DNA from: an uncultured Alphaproteobacteria bacterium
GTDB lineage: Bacteria > Pseudomonadota > Alphaproteobacteria > Micropepsales > Micropepsaceae
DNA: 64,000 bases
Assembly (NCBI GenBank): GCA_903857685.1
Contig: CAIOFO010000148.1
Span: 1-64,000 of the forward strand
Direction: 5' to 3'
Below the pieces are notes generated by a model that made no database searches, had not been told where the DNA came from, and worked only from the letters and a program-made list of their open reading frames with translations. The stretch's first letter is position 1. The number at the start of each line of letters is the position of its first letter. The position numbers and the translations under genes were made by a program. Below, in pieces: positions 28,560-38,520 of this stretch.

Positions 28560-28756
28560 GGGCGGTGTGCGCCACCGCCACAGCGCGGGCAACGGCGCAA
28601 GGACGCGCGACAGGCTTTTTCACGACGCTTGGCGTGCGCGGGAAAGCCCCACTGAATCGGCATCAAACGCATTGCCGGCGTGGTAGACAGAGCGTGCGCT
28701 GCGCCCTATATGGCCTTCGCCAAGCCAACCGCTGTCACAATCCCTAAGGAAGTCTT

Positions 28757-29623
28757 ATGGCCAAGCTCTCCCAGGTTCAGGAACGTCTTCACAAGGGCTA
28801 TGCCCAGACGATGGAGGTGACCAAGGTTCTGGCGGACGAAAAAAGCCAATTCCAGCACATCCGCATCTTCGACACCGTCGCCAATGGCCGTGTCATGACC
28901 CTGGACGACATCGTCCAGATCACCAGCCGGGACGAGAGCGCCTATGCCGACATGCTCACGCACCTGCCGATTCTGGAGCATGGCAAGGTGGAGCGGGTGA
29001 TGATCGTGGGCGGCGGCGACCTTTCCATCGCCGACGAGGCGCTGAAGCACCGCCACGTCAAGGAAGTCGTGCTTGTGGATATCGACGGACGGGTAATCGA
29101 GCTTTGCAAGAAGCTGTTCGGCGGCATCAACGCCAAGGCTTTCAAGGACAAGCGAATGACCATCGAGGTGGCCGATGCCTTTGAGTATCTGGGCCGCAAA
29201 TCCAGCAAAAACCGCTTTGACCTGATTATCGCCGACCGTCCCGATCCGGTGGGGCCGGGCAAGGCGCTGTTCGGCGAAACTTTTTATGACCGGGTCAAGG
29301 GCGCGCTCAAGAAAGGCGGCTACGCCACATTCCAGACCGGCGTGCCTTTCTACCAGCCCTGGGAAATCACCGAGGCGCTGAAGGAATTGGCGGCTTTCTT
29401 TCCCCGTTCCGGTCTCTATCTGACCGTGGTGCCGACCTATATCGGCGGCTTCATGGCCTTGTCCTGGGCCAGCAAGGGCGGCGAAGCGCTGGGCACCAAG
29501 GCCGGCATCCGCCGCGCCGCCAAGGCCTACAAGAAGGCCGGGCTGAAATGCGACTATTACAACCCGGCCATCCATCAGGCGGCCTTCGCGCTGCCGGAAT
29601 GGATCAAAAAACTGGTGCCCTGA
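28757..29623 (+). CDS. speE: spermidine synthase
   Basis: MIVGGGDLSIADEALKHRHVKEVVLVDIDGRVIELCKKLF...FDLIIADRPDPVGPGKALFGETFYDRVKGALKKGG. Confidence 0.93.
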   Translation: MAKLSQVQERLHKGYAQTMEVTKVLADEKSQFQHIRIFDTVANGRVMTLDDIVQITSRDESAYADMLTHLPILEHGKVERVMIVGGGDLSIADEALKHRHVKEVVLVDIDGRVIELCKKLFGGINAKAFKDKRMTIEVADAFEYLGRKSSKNRFDLIIADRPDPVGPGKALFGETFYDRVKGALKKGGYATFQTGVPFYQPWEITEALKELAAFFPRSGLYLTVVPTYIGGFMALSWASKGGEALGTKAGIRRAAKAYKKAGLKCDYYNPAIHQAAFALPEWIKKLVP

Positions 29624-29812
29624 TCGGCCATTTTGGAAGGCGGGCCAGTGACGGCCGGCCCGGCCGGCGTCCGGACGCCGTTGCCGGCCTGGCCCTGGTG
29701 ACGGAACTTGGGGTCACCCCGGGGCTTCGGCAGCGGCGGCTGGCTCGCTAGCCTCTTTCCTTTCGCCTCCCGGCACCCCATCTTTCGGGACGAAACCAGC
29801 GGGACCTCAGTC

Positions 29813-30781
29813 ATGGCCTTGATCGGACCGGGCGGCCGCCCCGTCACTTCCACACCTGTCCAGAACAGCGCGGCGGCGGGCGCCAGCCCGCATATCAAGG
29901 ATTCCGGCATCGCCACCTTCGCCGCCGATGTGCTGGAGGCCAGCCGCGAGGTGCCGGTGATTGTGGATTTCTGGGCGCCCTGGTGCGGCCCGTGCAAGCA
30001 GCTTGGCCCTGCGCTGGAAAAGGCCGTCAGCGGCGCCCAGGGCGCGGTCAAGCTGGTCAAGGTCAATATCGACGAAAATCCCGAGATCGCCCAGCAGCTG
30101 CGCATCCAGTCCATCCCGACCGTCTTTGCCTTCAAGAATGGTCAGCCGGTGGATGGCTTTATGGGCGCCTTGCCCGACAGCCAGGTGCAGGCGTTCGTCA
30201 CGGCGCTGGCGAGCGGTGGGGGCGAGGGTCATGACCACGGCCATGGCGGCCCTGAACATGCCGCCGAAGTTCTGGCCATTGCCGGCGAGGCGCTGGCAGC
30301 AGGCGATATCGGTACCGCCGCCCAGGCCTATGGCCATGTGCTGCAGGACATGCCGGGCGAACCCAGGGCGGTGGCGGGGCTGGCGACCTGCTATCTCAAG
30401 AGCGGCGATGTCGAGCGCGCCCGCACCACCTTGCAGCTGGTGCGCCCCGATGGTGTCAATGACGAAGCCATTCGCGCGGTCGAAGCCGAACTGAAGCTAC
30501 AGGCCAATCCCCTGCCGCGCGGTGAGATCGAAGTGCTGCGCGCCAAACTGGCGGCGGACGAAACCAACCATCAGGCCCGATTCGACCTGGCGCTGGCGCT
30601 GGACGCGGGGGGCGAACGCGAATCCGCCATCGCCGAACTGCTGGAGCTGGTGCGGCGCGACCGCAAATGGAACGAGGACGCGGCCCGGACCCAGCTTCTC
30701 ACCATGTTCGAGGCGATGGGCGCGACAGACCCGCGCACCATCGAGGCGCGGCGCAAGCTGTCCGGCCTGCTGTTCTCATAA
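29813..30781 (+). CDS. thioredoxin-TPR co-chaperone, YbbN/CnoX-like
   Basis: VIVDFWAPWCGPCKQLGPALEKAV + TPR-like C-terminal region. Confidence 0.9.
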   Translation: MALIGPGGRPVTSTPVQNSAAAGASPHIKDSGIATFAADVLEASREVPVIVDFWAPWCGPCKQLGPALEKAVSGAQGAVKLVKVNIDENPEIAQQLRIQSIPTVFAFKNGQPVDGFMGALPDSQVQAFVTALASGGGEGHDHGHGGPEHAAEVLAIAGEALAAGDIGTAAQAYGHVLQDMPGEPRAVAGLATCYLKSGDVERARTTLQLVRPDGVNDEAIRAVEAELKLQANPLPRGEIEVLRAKLAADETNHQARFDLALALDAGGERESAIAELLELVRRDRKWNEDAARTQLLTMFEAMGATDPRTIEARRKLSGLLFS

Positions 30782-31434
30782 TGCTGAGGGGCTATCACAG
30801 CTTCACCGACCTCCCCGGCACCATGCCGGTCTTCCCCTTGACCGGTGTGCTGCTGCTGCCGCGCGCCGCATTGCCGCTGAATGTCTTCGAGCCGCGCTAT
30901 CTGGAACTGGTGGATGATGCGCTCAAGGGAAACCGGCTGATCGGCATGATCCAGCCGACCGAGAGCGAGGAAACCGTGCTGCGGCCCAAACTCTCAGCTG
31001 TGGGCTGCGCCGGGCGGGTGATTTCCTGGCGCGAAACCGAGGACAACCGCTATCTCATCACCCTGGCCGGCCTGTGCCGCTTCCGTGTGAAGGAGGAAAT
31101 TTCCGCGCTCTCCGCCTATCGCCAGGTGGCCTGCGATTTCGCGCCTTTCGCCGGTGACCTGGCCCAGGGCGATGAGGATGGCGATTTTCCCCGTGACCGG
31201 CTGCTGTCGGCGCTGAAGGATTATCTGTCCCGCCGCGACATGAAGGCCGACTGGAAAAGCGTGATGACGGCGCCGGCGGAATCGCTTGTCAATGCGCTGG
31301 CGATGATGTGTCCGTTCGAACCGGCCGAGAAACAAGCGCTGCTGGAAGCGCCGAGCTGGACGGAACGGGTATCGACCCTGGTGACGCTGCTGGAGATTTC
31401 CACCGTGGGTCAGGGTCCGGGAACCCTGAACTGA
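30781..31434 (+). CDS. LON peptidase substrate-binding domain protein
   Basis: [45 protein letters not shown]. Confidence 0.9.
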   Translation: MLRGYHSFTDLPGTMPVFPLTGVLLLPRAALPLNVFEPRYLELVDDALKGNRLIGMIQPTESEETVLRPKLSAVGCAGRVISWRETEDNRYLITLAGLCRFRVKEEISALSAYRQVACDFAPFAGDLAQGDEDGDFPRDRLLSALKDYLSRRDMKADWKSVMTAPAESLVNALAMMCPFEPAEKQALLEAPSWTERVSTLVTLLEISTVGQGPGTLN

Positions 31435-31619
31435 TGGAACCCGATCCCAAGCTGCTGGAGATTCTGATCTGCCCGGTCACGCGCACCACGCTGCATTATG
31501 ACCGCGAGCGGCAGGAACTGGTGTCGCGCGCCGCCGGCCTGGCCTATCCCATCCGCGGCGGCGTGCCGATCATGCTGCCGGGCGAAGCGCGCGAATTATC
31601 GGACGATGAACGCAAATGA
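31434..31619 (+). CDS. Trm112 family protein
   Basis: [61 protein letters not shown]. Confidence 0.9.
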   Translation: MEPDPKLLEILICPVTRTTLHYDRERQELVSRAAGLAYPIRGGVPIMLPGEARELSDDERK

Positions 31620-31930
31620 GCTGGCCCACCGAACTGCGTCTTAATCCCGGCAGGAACAGGCTGATCATCACCTTTGACGATGGTGAGCATCACGCACTGG
31701 GCGCCGAATATCTCAGGGTCCAGTCGCCCTCTGCCGAAGCCCGCGGCCATGGCGCAGACAGACCGCCGCCGATCACCGGCAAGGAAAATGTGAAGATCGC
31801 GCGGCTGGAGCCGGTGGGCAATTACGCCGTGCGCATCGTGTTCGATGACGGCCATGACAGCGGCCTCTACAGCTGGGATTTCCTTGCCAAACTGGGGCGG
31901 GAGGCGCCCCCCACTCCGGGTATCACGTGA
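31616..31930 (+). CDS. DUF971 domain protein
   Basis: [40 protein letters not shown]...[24 protein letters not shown]. Confidence 0.9.
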   Translation: MSWPTELRLNPGRNRLIITFDDGEHHALGAEYLRVQSPSAEARGHGADRPPPITGKENVKIARLEPVGNYAVRIVFDDGHDSGLYSWDFLAKLGREAPPTPGIT

Positions 31931-32844
31931 GCGAAGCTCCGCGGCCGCGCCCCAGCAAAGTGCGCAGCCTGGCCAAGCTGAAGCGCGGCCAGCGGGCCGC
32001 GATCATGAAGGGCCAGGACAGCGGCCGCTTCATGGATCTGTATCACAACATCCTCACCGTCGCCTGGCCGTTCTTTATGCTGCAACTGGCGGCGCTGTTC
32101 CTCACCATCAACCTGATCTTCGCGCTATTCTATGCGGCGGACCGCGGCGGCATCGTCAATGCGCGGCCGGGCAATTTCGCCGATGCTTTCTTTTTCAGCG
32201 TGCAGACGCTGGGCACGCTGGGCTATGGCGCAATGGCGCCGCGCACGCTGTATGTCAACCTGCTGGTGACGGCGGAAAGCTTCACCGGCATCTTGATCAT
32301 CGCCCTGTTCACCGGAATCATTTTCGCCCGCTTTTCGCGGCCTTTCGCGCGGGTGCTGTTCTCCAATGTGGCGGTGGTGGCGCCTTTCGACGGCGTACCG
32401 ACCCTGATGTTCCGCGCCGCCAATCAGCGCGGTGAATCCATTCTCGATGCCTCGATCACCGTTTCGCTGGCGCGCCAGCACACCACGATCGAGGGCGTCA
32501 CCATGCGCCGCTTTCACGAACTGAAACTGATGCGCTCCAGCAATCCGCTTTTTGCCTTGTCTTGGACGGTGATGCACCCGATTGACGAGGCCAGTCCGCT
32601 TTACGGACTGTCCCTCGAGGACATGGAATTGGCCGACATGGAAATCGTGGTGATGTTGAGCGGCGTGGACGAGATCATCTCCGACCGCATCTATGCAAGG
32701 CATGCCTATTGGCATGATGAAATTCTCTGGAACCGGCGCTTTGTGGATGTGATCACGACGGCGCCGTCGGGCCTGCGGGTGGTGGACCTCACCCTGTTCC
32801 ACGAAACACGCGAGCATCAGGCCGGAATCGGCATCACCAGCTAG
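31927..32844 (+). CDS. inward-rectifier (KirBac-type) potassium channel
   Basis: Pore helix/filter FFFSVQTLGTLGYGAMAP, second TM, then Kir cytoplasmic domain (FRAANQRGESILDASITVSLARQHTT); GTG start. Confidence 0.9.
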   Translation: MSEAPRPRPSKVRSLAKLKRGQRAAIMKGQDSGRFMDLYHNILTVAWPFFMLQLAALFLTINLIFALFYAADRGGIVNARPGNFADAFFFSVQTLGTLGYGAMAPRTLYVNLLVTAESFTGILIIALFTGIIFARFSRPFARVLFSNVAVVAPFDGVPTLMFRAANQRGESILDASITVSLARQHTTIEGVTMRRFHELKLMRSSNPLFALSWTVMHPIDEASPLYGLSLEDMELADMEIVVMLSGVDEIISDRIYARHAYWHDEILWNRRFVDVITTAPSGLRVVDLTLFHETREHQAGIGITS

Positions 32845-33890
32845 GAAATTGCGTCGACACCGACGGCGTCCGCGACATGGGCAAAGCCATCGCGGGCCAG
32901 CAGCGCCGCCAGTTCGCGCTTGATGCGCGTCACCAGCCCCGGCCCTTCATAGACCAGCGCGGTGTATAGCTGCACCAGCGAGGCGCCGGCGCGGACCTTG
33001 GCATAGGCGTCAGCGCCGGAGGAAATTCCGCCCACCCCGATGAGCGTTACCGCATCCCCCAGCCGCTGCCGCATCTGGCGCAGAATTTCGGTGGAGGGCG
33101 CGAACAGCGGCGCGCCGGACAGCCCGCCGGTTTCGCCCGCATGCGCGGATGCCAGCGCCGGGCGGGCGATGGTGGTGTTGGACACGATCACGCCCTCAAT
33201 GCCGCTGGCCTGCACCACGGCGGCGATATCGTCCAGCGCCGCGCCGTCAAGGTCAGGTGCGATCTTGAGCAGCAGCGGAATTGCGCTTTTGCGGGTTTGG
33301 ATCAATGCGTCCAGCAGCCGGGTTAAATCGTCCCGGTTCTGCAATCCGCGCAGTCCCGGCGTGTTGGGCGAGGACACATTGACGCTCACATAATCGGCCA
33401 GGGGCAAGAGTTCGGCGAAGGCGCGGGCGTAATCGGATATGCGGTCGGCACTGTCCTTGTTGGCGCCGATATTGATGCCGACGATTCCCTTGCCCCTGCG
33501 GCGGGCGAGATTGGCCGCCGCCACCGCCATGCCCGCATTGTTGAAACCCATCCTGTTGATGACGGCGCGGTCTTTCGCCAGCCGGAACAGGCGCGGCCGG
33601 GGATTGCCGGCTTGCGGCCTCGGCGTAACGGTGCCGCATTCGACAAATCCGAATCCCAGCCTGCCCATGGCGTCGGGGACCTCGGCGTTCTTGTCGAAGC
33701 CCGCCGCCAGCCCCACCGGATTGGGGAAGGACAGGCACAGCGCCGTCACCGCCAGGCGCGGATCATCCGCAGGCGGCTTCGGCAGCAAGGGCGCCGCCGC
33801 GCCGCTCAGCGCGATGGTGGCGCGGTGGGCGGTTTCGGCGGGCAGGAGGCGCAGGAGCCCGGCGGCGGCATCCAGAATCATGGCGCCCAA
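32841..33890 (-). CDS. pyrD: dihydroorotate dehydrogenase (quinone)
   Basis: NPVGLAAGFDKNAEVPDAMGRLGFGFVECGTVTPRPQAGNPRPRLFRL...VNVSSPNTPGLRGLQ. Confidence 0.95.
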   Translation of the reverse strand: MGAMILDAAAGLLRLLPAETAHRATIALSGAAAPLLPKPPADDPRLAVTALCLSFPNPVGLAAGFDKNAEVPDAMGRLGFGFVECGTVTPRPQAGNPRPRLFRLAKDRAVINRMGFNNAGMAVAAANLARRRGKGIVGINIGANKDSADRISDYARAFAELLPLADYVSVNVSSPNTPGLRGLQNRDDLTRLLDALIQTRKSAIPLLLKIAPDLDGAALDDIAAVVQASGIEGVIVSNTTIARPALASAHAGETGGLSGAPLFAPSTEILRQMRQRLGDAVTLIGVGGISSGADAYAKVRAGASLVQLYTALVYEGPGLVTRIKRELAALLARDGFAHVADAVGVDAIS

Positions 33891-33906
33891 CCATACGCCT
33901 TATGCG

Positions 33907-34659
33907 TCACGGATACCCCTGAAATTGGCGCACTTTGGCGGCAAGGGCGGCGGCATCGCCCCGGTTCAGCAGCGCCTGCAATTCGGCGGCGCGGCTCTGG
34001 ATGAATTTTTCATATTCGGTCCGCGGCGCCTCATGGACGGCCGCGTCCAGTTCGCCGGCGATACGGGCATGGAATTTTTTCGTGTCATAGCCCGAGAGTG
34101 ACAGGGCAATCTGGTAGCGCACCGCGACATTGCCGGACGCCGACTGCACGGCGCGGTCGAACAACGCCAGCCCGTCCGCTTCGTGCGCGCCGTAAAGAAG
34201 GCCCGCCAGCAGCGCGCCGCCGCCGCGCACCAGCTCGATGTTCCAGGCCCCCATTGCCGCCAGGGCATAGGCATTGCGGGGATCGCTGCGCAGCGCCGCA
34301 TCCAGTTCGTCCTTCGCCACCGACACATTGGCGCGCGCGCTTATCATCCCCTGGATGCGGCCTTCCAGGCCCAGGCAGGCCGCCAGCCAGATATGTCCGT
34401 CCGGATAGAGGCTGCCGGCGGCCACGGATTTGCGCGCCAGATCCTCGGCCCGCTGGAGACAGGACAGGCAGGGCTCGGGCCGCATCGCCGCCTCGGCCAT
34501 GGCGGCGCGGGCGGCGATGGCGAAGCCTTCGGGCGTGGCCGCTTCGGTGCCGGCGCGGATGGCGTCTTCGTAACGGCCGGCGGCGTAGACCGGGTAAAGG
34601 CTGTCGGCGGCACAGGCTGGAGTCACGGCCAGGACCAGGACGAAGGCCACAATCCTCAT
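33907..34659 (-). CDS. secreted hypothetical protein, TPR-like
   Basis: Signal peptide [17 protein letters not shown]; helical repeats. Confidence 0.6.
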   Translation of the reverse strand: MRIVAFVLVLAVTPACAADSLYPVYAAGRYEDAIRAGTEAATPEGFAIAARAAMAEAAMRPEPCLSCLQRAEDLARKSVAAGSLYPDGHIWLAACLGLEGRIQGMISARANVSVAKDELDAALRSDPRNAYALAAMGAWNIELVRGGGALLAGLLYGAHEADGLALFDRAVQSASGNVAVRYQIALSLSGYDTKKFHARIAGELDAAVHEAPRTEYEKFIQSRAAELQALLNRGDAAALAAKVRQFQGYP

Positions 34660-36251
34660 TTGAGGAATTCTCCCGCAAGCGCCTGGCGGATCATTGCCGC
34701 GGTCTGGGCGCAGCCGAACAAGGCGGCGAAGGAACCGAAACGCGGACCCTGGCTCTGTCCCAGCAGCACCTCATAGAGCGCCGCGAACCAGGCGCGCAGG
34801 GGTTCGAAGCCGTGCGCCTTGCCGACTTCGTACACCACATTCTGCACCAAGGCGCCGTCGCGTTCGTCGCCCAGTTTTTCCAGCGCCGCCGCCAGGTCTT
34901 CCAGCGCGGCGCGTTCCTTCGCATCGGGGGCGCGAAAGACTTTCGTTGGCTTCACGAAATCCTCGTAATAGCGCAGGGCATAGCCAACCAGCCTGTCCAC
35001 GCCCGGATTGGCCTGCGGCGAGGCTTGCGGCGCATAGGCGCGGATATTGCCCCACAGCACCTCGCGGTTATGCGCGTTCGATGCCGACACGAGATTGAGC
35101 AGCAGCGCGAAGCTGACGGGATATTTTTCGTCCGGCACCTTGCCGCCGTGAATGTGCCAGACCGGATTTTCCAGCCGCTGTTCTTCGCTGGTCTCGTTCG
35201 AATGATAGGCGTCCAGGAAGGCGATATATTCGTCCACCGCCTTGGGGATGACGTCGAAATAGAGGCGCTTGGCGGTACGCGGTTTCTGGAACATGAACAG
35301 CGCCAGGCTTTCCGCCGGGCCGTAGCTCAGCCATTGCTCGACCGAAATGCCATTGCCCTTGGACTTGGAAATCTTCTGGCCCTGATCGTCCAGGAACAGC
35401 TCGAACATATATTGCTCCGGCGGCGTGCCGCCCGCGATGCGGCAGATGGCGTCGTAAAGCTTGGCGGAGGTGAGATGGTCCTTGCCGTACATCTCATAAT
35501 CCACCCCCAACGCCGCCCAGCGCATGCCCATGTCGGGCTTCCATTGCAGCTTGCAATGGCCGCCCGTCACCGGCACCGTTTCCTCGCTGCCGTCTTCCTC
35601 GAGATAGGTGATGGTGCCCTTGGCCACGTCGTGGCGCACCACCTTGGCGAGCAGGACCTTGCCCGAGCGCGGGCTGACGGGCAGGAAGGGCGAATAGGTT
35701 TCCTGCCGCTCCTCGCCCAGTGTCGGCAGCATCACCGCCATTATCTTGTCGTAATTCGCCAGAATCCGCAGCAGCGCCGCATCGAAGATGCCGGCCTTGT
35801 AGGTATCGGTCGAGGAATAGAATTCATAGCGAAAGCCGAAATGATCCAGGAAGGCGCGCAGCCGCGCATTCATGTGATGGCCGAAACTGTCATGGGTGCC
35901 GAAGGGATCGGGCACCGAGGTCAGCGGCTTGCCCAGATTGGCGGCCAGCATGTCCGGCTGGGGCAAATTGTCGGGCACCTTGCGCAAGCCATCCATGTCG
36001 TCGGAAAAGGCGATCAGGCGGGTGGGAATGTCCGACAGGGTCTCGAAGGCATGGCGCACCCAGCTGGTGCGGGCCACCTCGCCGAAGGTGCCGATATGCG
36101 GCAGGCCGGAGGGGCCGTAGCCGGTCTCAAACAGCACCCGTTCCACGGGTTTTCCCTCGGCGGCGCGCTTTTCCGCCCGCGCCAGGAGCCTGCGCGCCTC
36201 CTCGAACGGCCAGGCCTTGGCTGCAAGCGCCTGATCCCTCAGCTTTTTCAC
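34656..36251 (-). CDS. lysS: lysine--tRNA ligase, class I
   Basis: PHIG-type HIGH motif ([18 protein letters not shown]), [16 protein letters not shown] motif; class I LysRS architecture. Confidence 0.93.
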   Translation of the reverse strand: MKKLRDQALAAKAWPFEEARRLLARAEKRAAEGKPVERVLFETGYGPSGLPHIGTFGEVARTSWVRHAFETLSDIPTRLIAFSDDMDGLRKVPDNLPQPDMLAANLGKPLTSVPDPFGTHDSFGHHMNARLRAFLDHFGFRYEFYSSTDTYKAGIFDAALLRILANYDKIMAVMLPTLGEERQETYSPFLPVSPRSGKVLLAKVVRHDVAKGTITYLEEDGSEETVPVTGGHCKLQWKPDMGMRWAALGVDYEMYGKDHLTSAKLYDAICRIAGGTPPEQYMFELFLDDQGQKISKSKGNGISVEQWLSYGPAESLALFMFQKPRTAKRLYFDVIPKAVDEYIAFLDAYHSNETSEEQRLENPVWHIHGGKVPDEKYPVSFALLLNLVSASNAHNREVLWGNIRAYAPQASPQANPGVDRLVGYALRYYEDFVKPTKVFRAPDAKERAALEDLAAALEKLGDERDGALVQNVVYEVGKAHGFEPLRAWFAALYEVLLGQSQGPRFGSFAALFGCAQTAAMIRQALAGEFLK

Positions 36252-36333
36252 GAGAAAATTTACCTTTTATTAGGGCTATTCTTAAGCGTTTTGAAAGGGC
36301 GCGAAAGCTAGGCTTTGGCGAGGGATAGCGTCA

Positions 36334-38481
36334 ATGACCGTGGAAGTCATAACTGCGCCGGACGAGATGGCGGAATCCGAGAGAGTATTCTCCGGCCGCA
36401 TCGAGGTTCTGTACGCGCTCGGACGCCATTATCTTTCCCTGCCTTTCGCGGTCTTGTGCGTGCCCGCCACCCTGCTTGCCGGCAACACACTGGGCCTGCT
36501 GCCGGTGACGCCGCTGCTGCTGCAGATGGCCGTGGTCATCGCCGCCGAGCAGCTTACCACCGCTTACAAGACGCGCTGCAAGAACAACGGCCTTCACTGC
36601 AACGACCCGCATTTCTGGGCGCGGCGCTATACCTTCGTCTCGGCCATCGCCGGCGCCACTTGGGGCCTGGGCGCCATGTTCTGGTTCGCCTGGGATTCCT
36701 TCCCCGCCGAGGCCTATCTGGCGCTGGCCTATCTGGGCATGACCGCCACCGAATTCATCGCCCGCTCGGCGCACCGGCCGGCCTTCGCCGCCCATACCGT
36801 GCTGTCGCTGGGGCCGCTGATCGCGCTGCTGCTGATCCATGGCGGGCTTTACGCCACCATGACCGCCGTCCTGGTCGGCTTTTTCGGCGCCGTGCTGATT
36901 TCCTATTGCCACGGCATGGGCCGGCTGATTGACGAAGGCATCTTCCTGCGCGGCGAGAATGCCGGGCTGGTGGAACGCCTGTCGCGCGAGAAGACCGAGG
37001 CCATCCAGGCGCGCGATGCCGCCCAGGCCAGCGCGCTGGCCAAGTCCGCCTTCATCGCCAACATTTCCCACGAACTGCGCACCCCGATGAACGCCCTGCT
37101 GGGCATGGCGCAATTGCTGGAACGCGCCGAGCTGCCCAAGCGCCAGGCCGATCACGTCAAGGTCATGCTGGAAGCCGGCCAGGGTCTGCTCACTTTGCTC
37201 GACGATGTCATCGCGCTGACCCGCGATGACGACGAACAGCTGGAAGACGAGGATTGCGATCCGCTGCAGACCGCCCGCGCCGTGGCGCGCCTGCTGCAGC
37301 CGCGCGCCTGGGAGAAGCGCCTGCGCCTGGCGCTGACCGCCGCGCCCGACCTGCCGCGCGTTGCCGCCGATCCGCGCCGGGTGCGCCAGGTGCTGCTCAA
37401 GATCACCGACAATGCGCTCAAATTCACCGATCGCGGCCTGGTGGATATCCGCCTCGACGCCGAGCGCGACGAAAAAGGCCAGGCCTTTGTGCGCTTCACC
37501 GTCAACGACACCGGCCTGGGCGTTGCGCCGGAAGTGGCGCACCTGCTGTTCAAGCCTTTCTCGCCGGGCGATTCCTCGTATGCGCGTTACCAGCAGGGCG
37601 CGGGCCTGGGCCTGGCCGTGGCCAAGCGGATCATCGACCAGGCCGGCGGCCAGATCGGCTTTGAAAGCAATCCCGGCGAAGGCTCGCAATTCTGGTTCAC
37701 CCTGCCCGTCTCCGGCCAGACCAGTTTCGGCAAGACCGGCGGCGCGCCCACCGAAATGCAGCAGATCGCGCCACACGGCATCGTGCTGCTGATCTTCGCG
37801 CCCGCGCCCGGTGTGGCGCCCCAGATCGCCAACCTGCTGGAGCCGTTCGGCAACCGCGTCGTCATCGCCACCAGCGCCGCCGATGCCGCGCGCCATGCCA
37901 GCCAGGAACGCTTCGACGCGATCATCGCCTCGGCCGCCGACGCCGATCTGCTGGCCGCCGCCCCGGGCGTCAAGGCGCCCTTGATCGCGGTGCTGCTGCG
38001 CGGCGACCGCACCCCCGCCTCGACCGACAATGTGCTGCGCTGGCCGGTGATGGCGGACGAGCTGTACCGCGCCATCGATGCCGCCTGCATCGTGCCCGAG
38101 GACGGCGCGCCGCTGGAAGAAGGCGAACTGCCCGCCGCGATTGACGCCATAGCCTTCTCGACCCTTGAGAAGTCGGTTGGCGTGAAGACGCTGATCGAGA
38201 TTCTGCAATGCTATATCGTCACCGCCGAAGAACTGACCAATGCGCTGGCGGCGGCCTGTGCCGAAGAAAGATGGGACGAGGCCGCGCGCCTGGCCCAGGA
38301 CATAGTGGGCGCCGCGGGCGGGCTTGGCCTGGGCGCGGTGACCCAGGCGGCGCGCCTGTTCGCCCAGAAGTCGCGCGACGGGTATAATCCGCATGAGCTG
38401 CGCAACGCGGCGCAGATGGTGGTGGGCGAGCATATCCGCGCCCGCCGCGCGCTGACCAGCCTCTATCCCGATGTGGCTTAA
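36334..38481 (+). CDS. membrane sensor histidine kinase with degenerate receiver and HPt-like C-terminal modules
   Basis: FIANISHELRTPMNALLGMAQLLE, TDNALKFTDRG, GAGLGLAVAKRIIDQAGG; C-term receiver-like and HPt-like segments lack phospho-acceptors. Confidence 0.88.
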   Translation: MTVEVITAPDEMAESERVFSGRIEVLYALGRHYLSLPFAVLCVPATLLAGNTLGLLPVTPLLLQMAVVIAAEQLTTAYKTRCKNNGLHCNDPHFWARRYTFVSAIAGATWGLGAMFWFAWDSFPAEAYLALAYLGMTATEFIARSAHRPAFAAHTVLSLGPLIALLLIHGGLYATMTAVLVGFFGAVLISYCHGMGRLIDEGIFLRGENAGLVERLSREKTEAIQARDAAQASALAKSAFIANISHELRTPMNALLGMAQLLERAELPKRQADHVKVMLEAGQGLLTLLDDVIALTRDDDEQLEDEDCDPLQTARAVARLLQPRAWEKRLRLALTAAPDLPRVAADPRRVRQVLLKITDNALKFTDRGLVDIRLDAERDEKGQAFVRFTVNDTGLGVAPEVAHLLFKPFSPGDSSYARYQQGAGLGLAVAKRIIDQAGGQIGFESNPGEGSQFWFTLPVSGQTSFGKTGGAPTEMQQIAPHGIVLLIFAPAPGVAPQIANLLEPFGNRVVIATSAADAARHASQERFDAIIASAADADLLAAAPGVKAPLIAVLLRGDRTPASTDNVLRWPVMADELYRAIDAACIVPEDGAPLEEGELPAAIDAIAFSTLEKSVGVKTLIEILQCYIVTAEELTNALAAACAEERWDEAARLAQDIVGAAGGLGLGAVTQAARLFAQKSRDGYNPHELRNAAQMVVGEHIRARRALTSLYPDVA

Positions 38482-38520
38482 TAGGCCGCGCGTTTTTTCG
38501 GCTCTCCGGTATAATCGGGG

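Noticed and set aside
34656-36251. Class I LysRS as an anomaly
   Set aside because: Class I lysyl-tRNA synthetase is the usual form in many Alphaproteobacteria; not unusual here.
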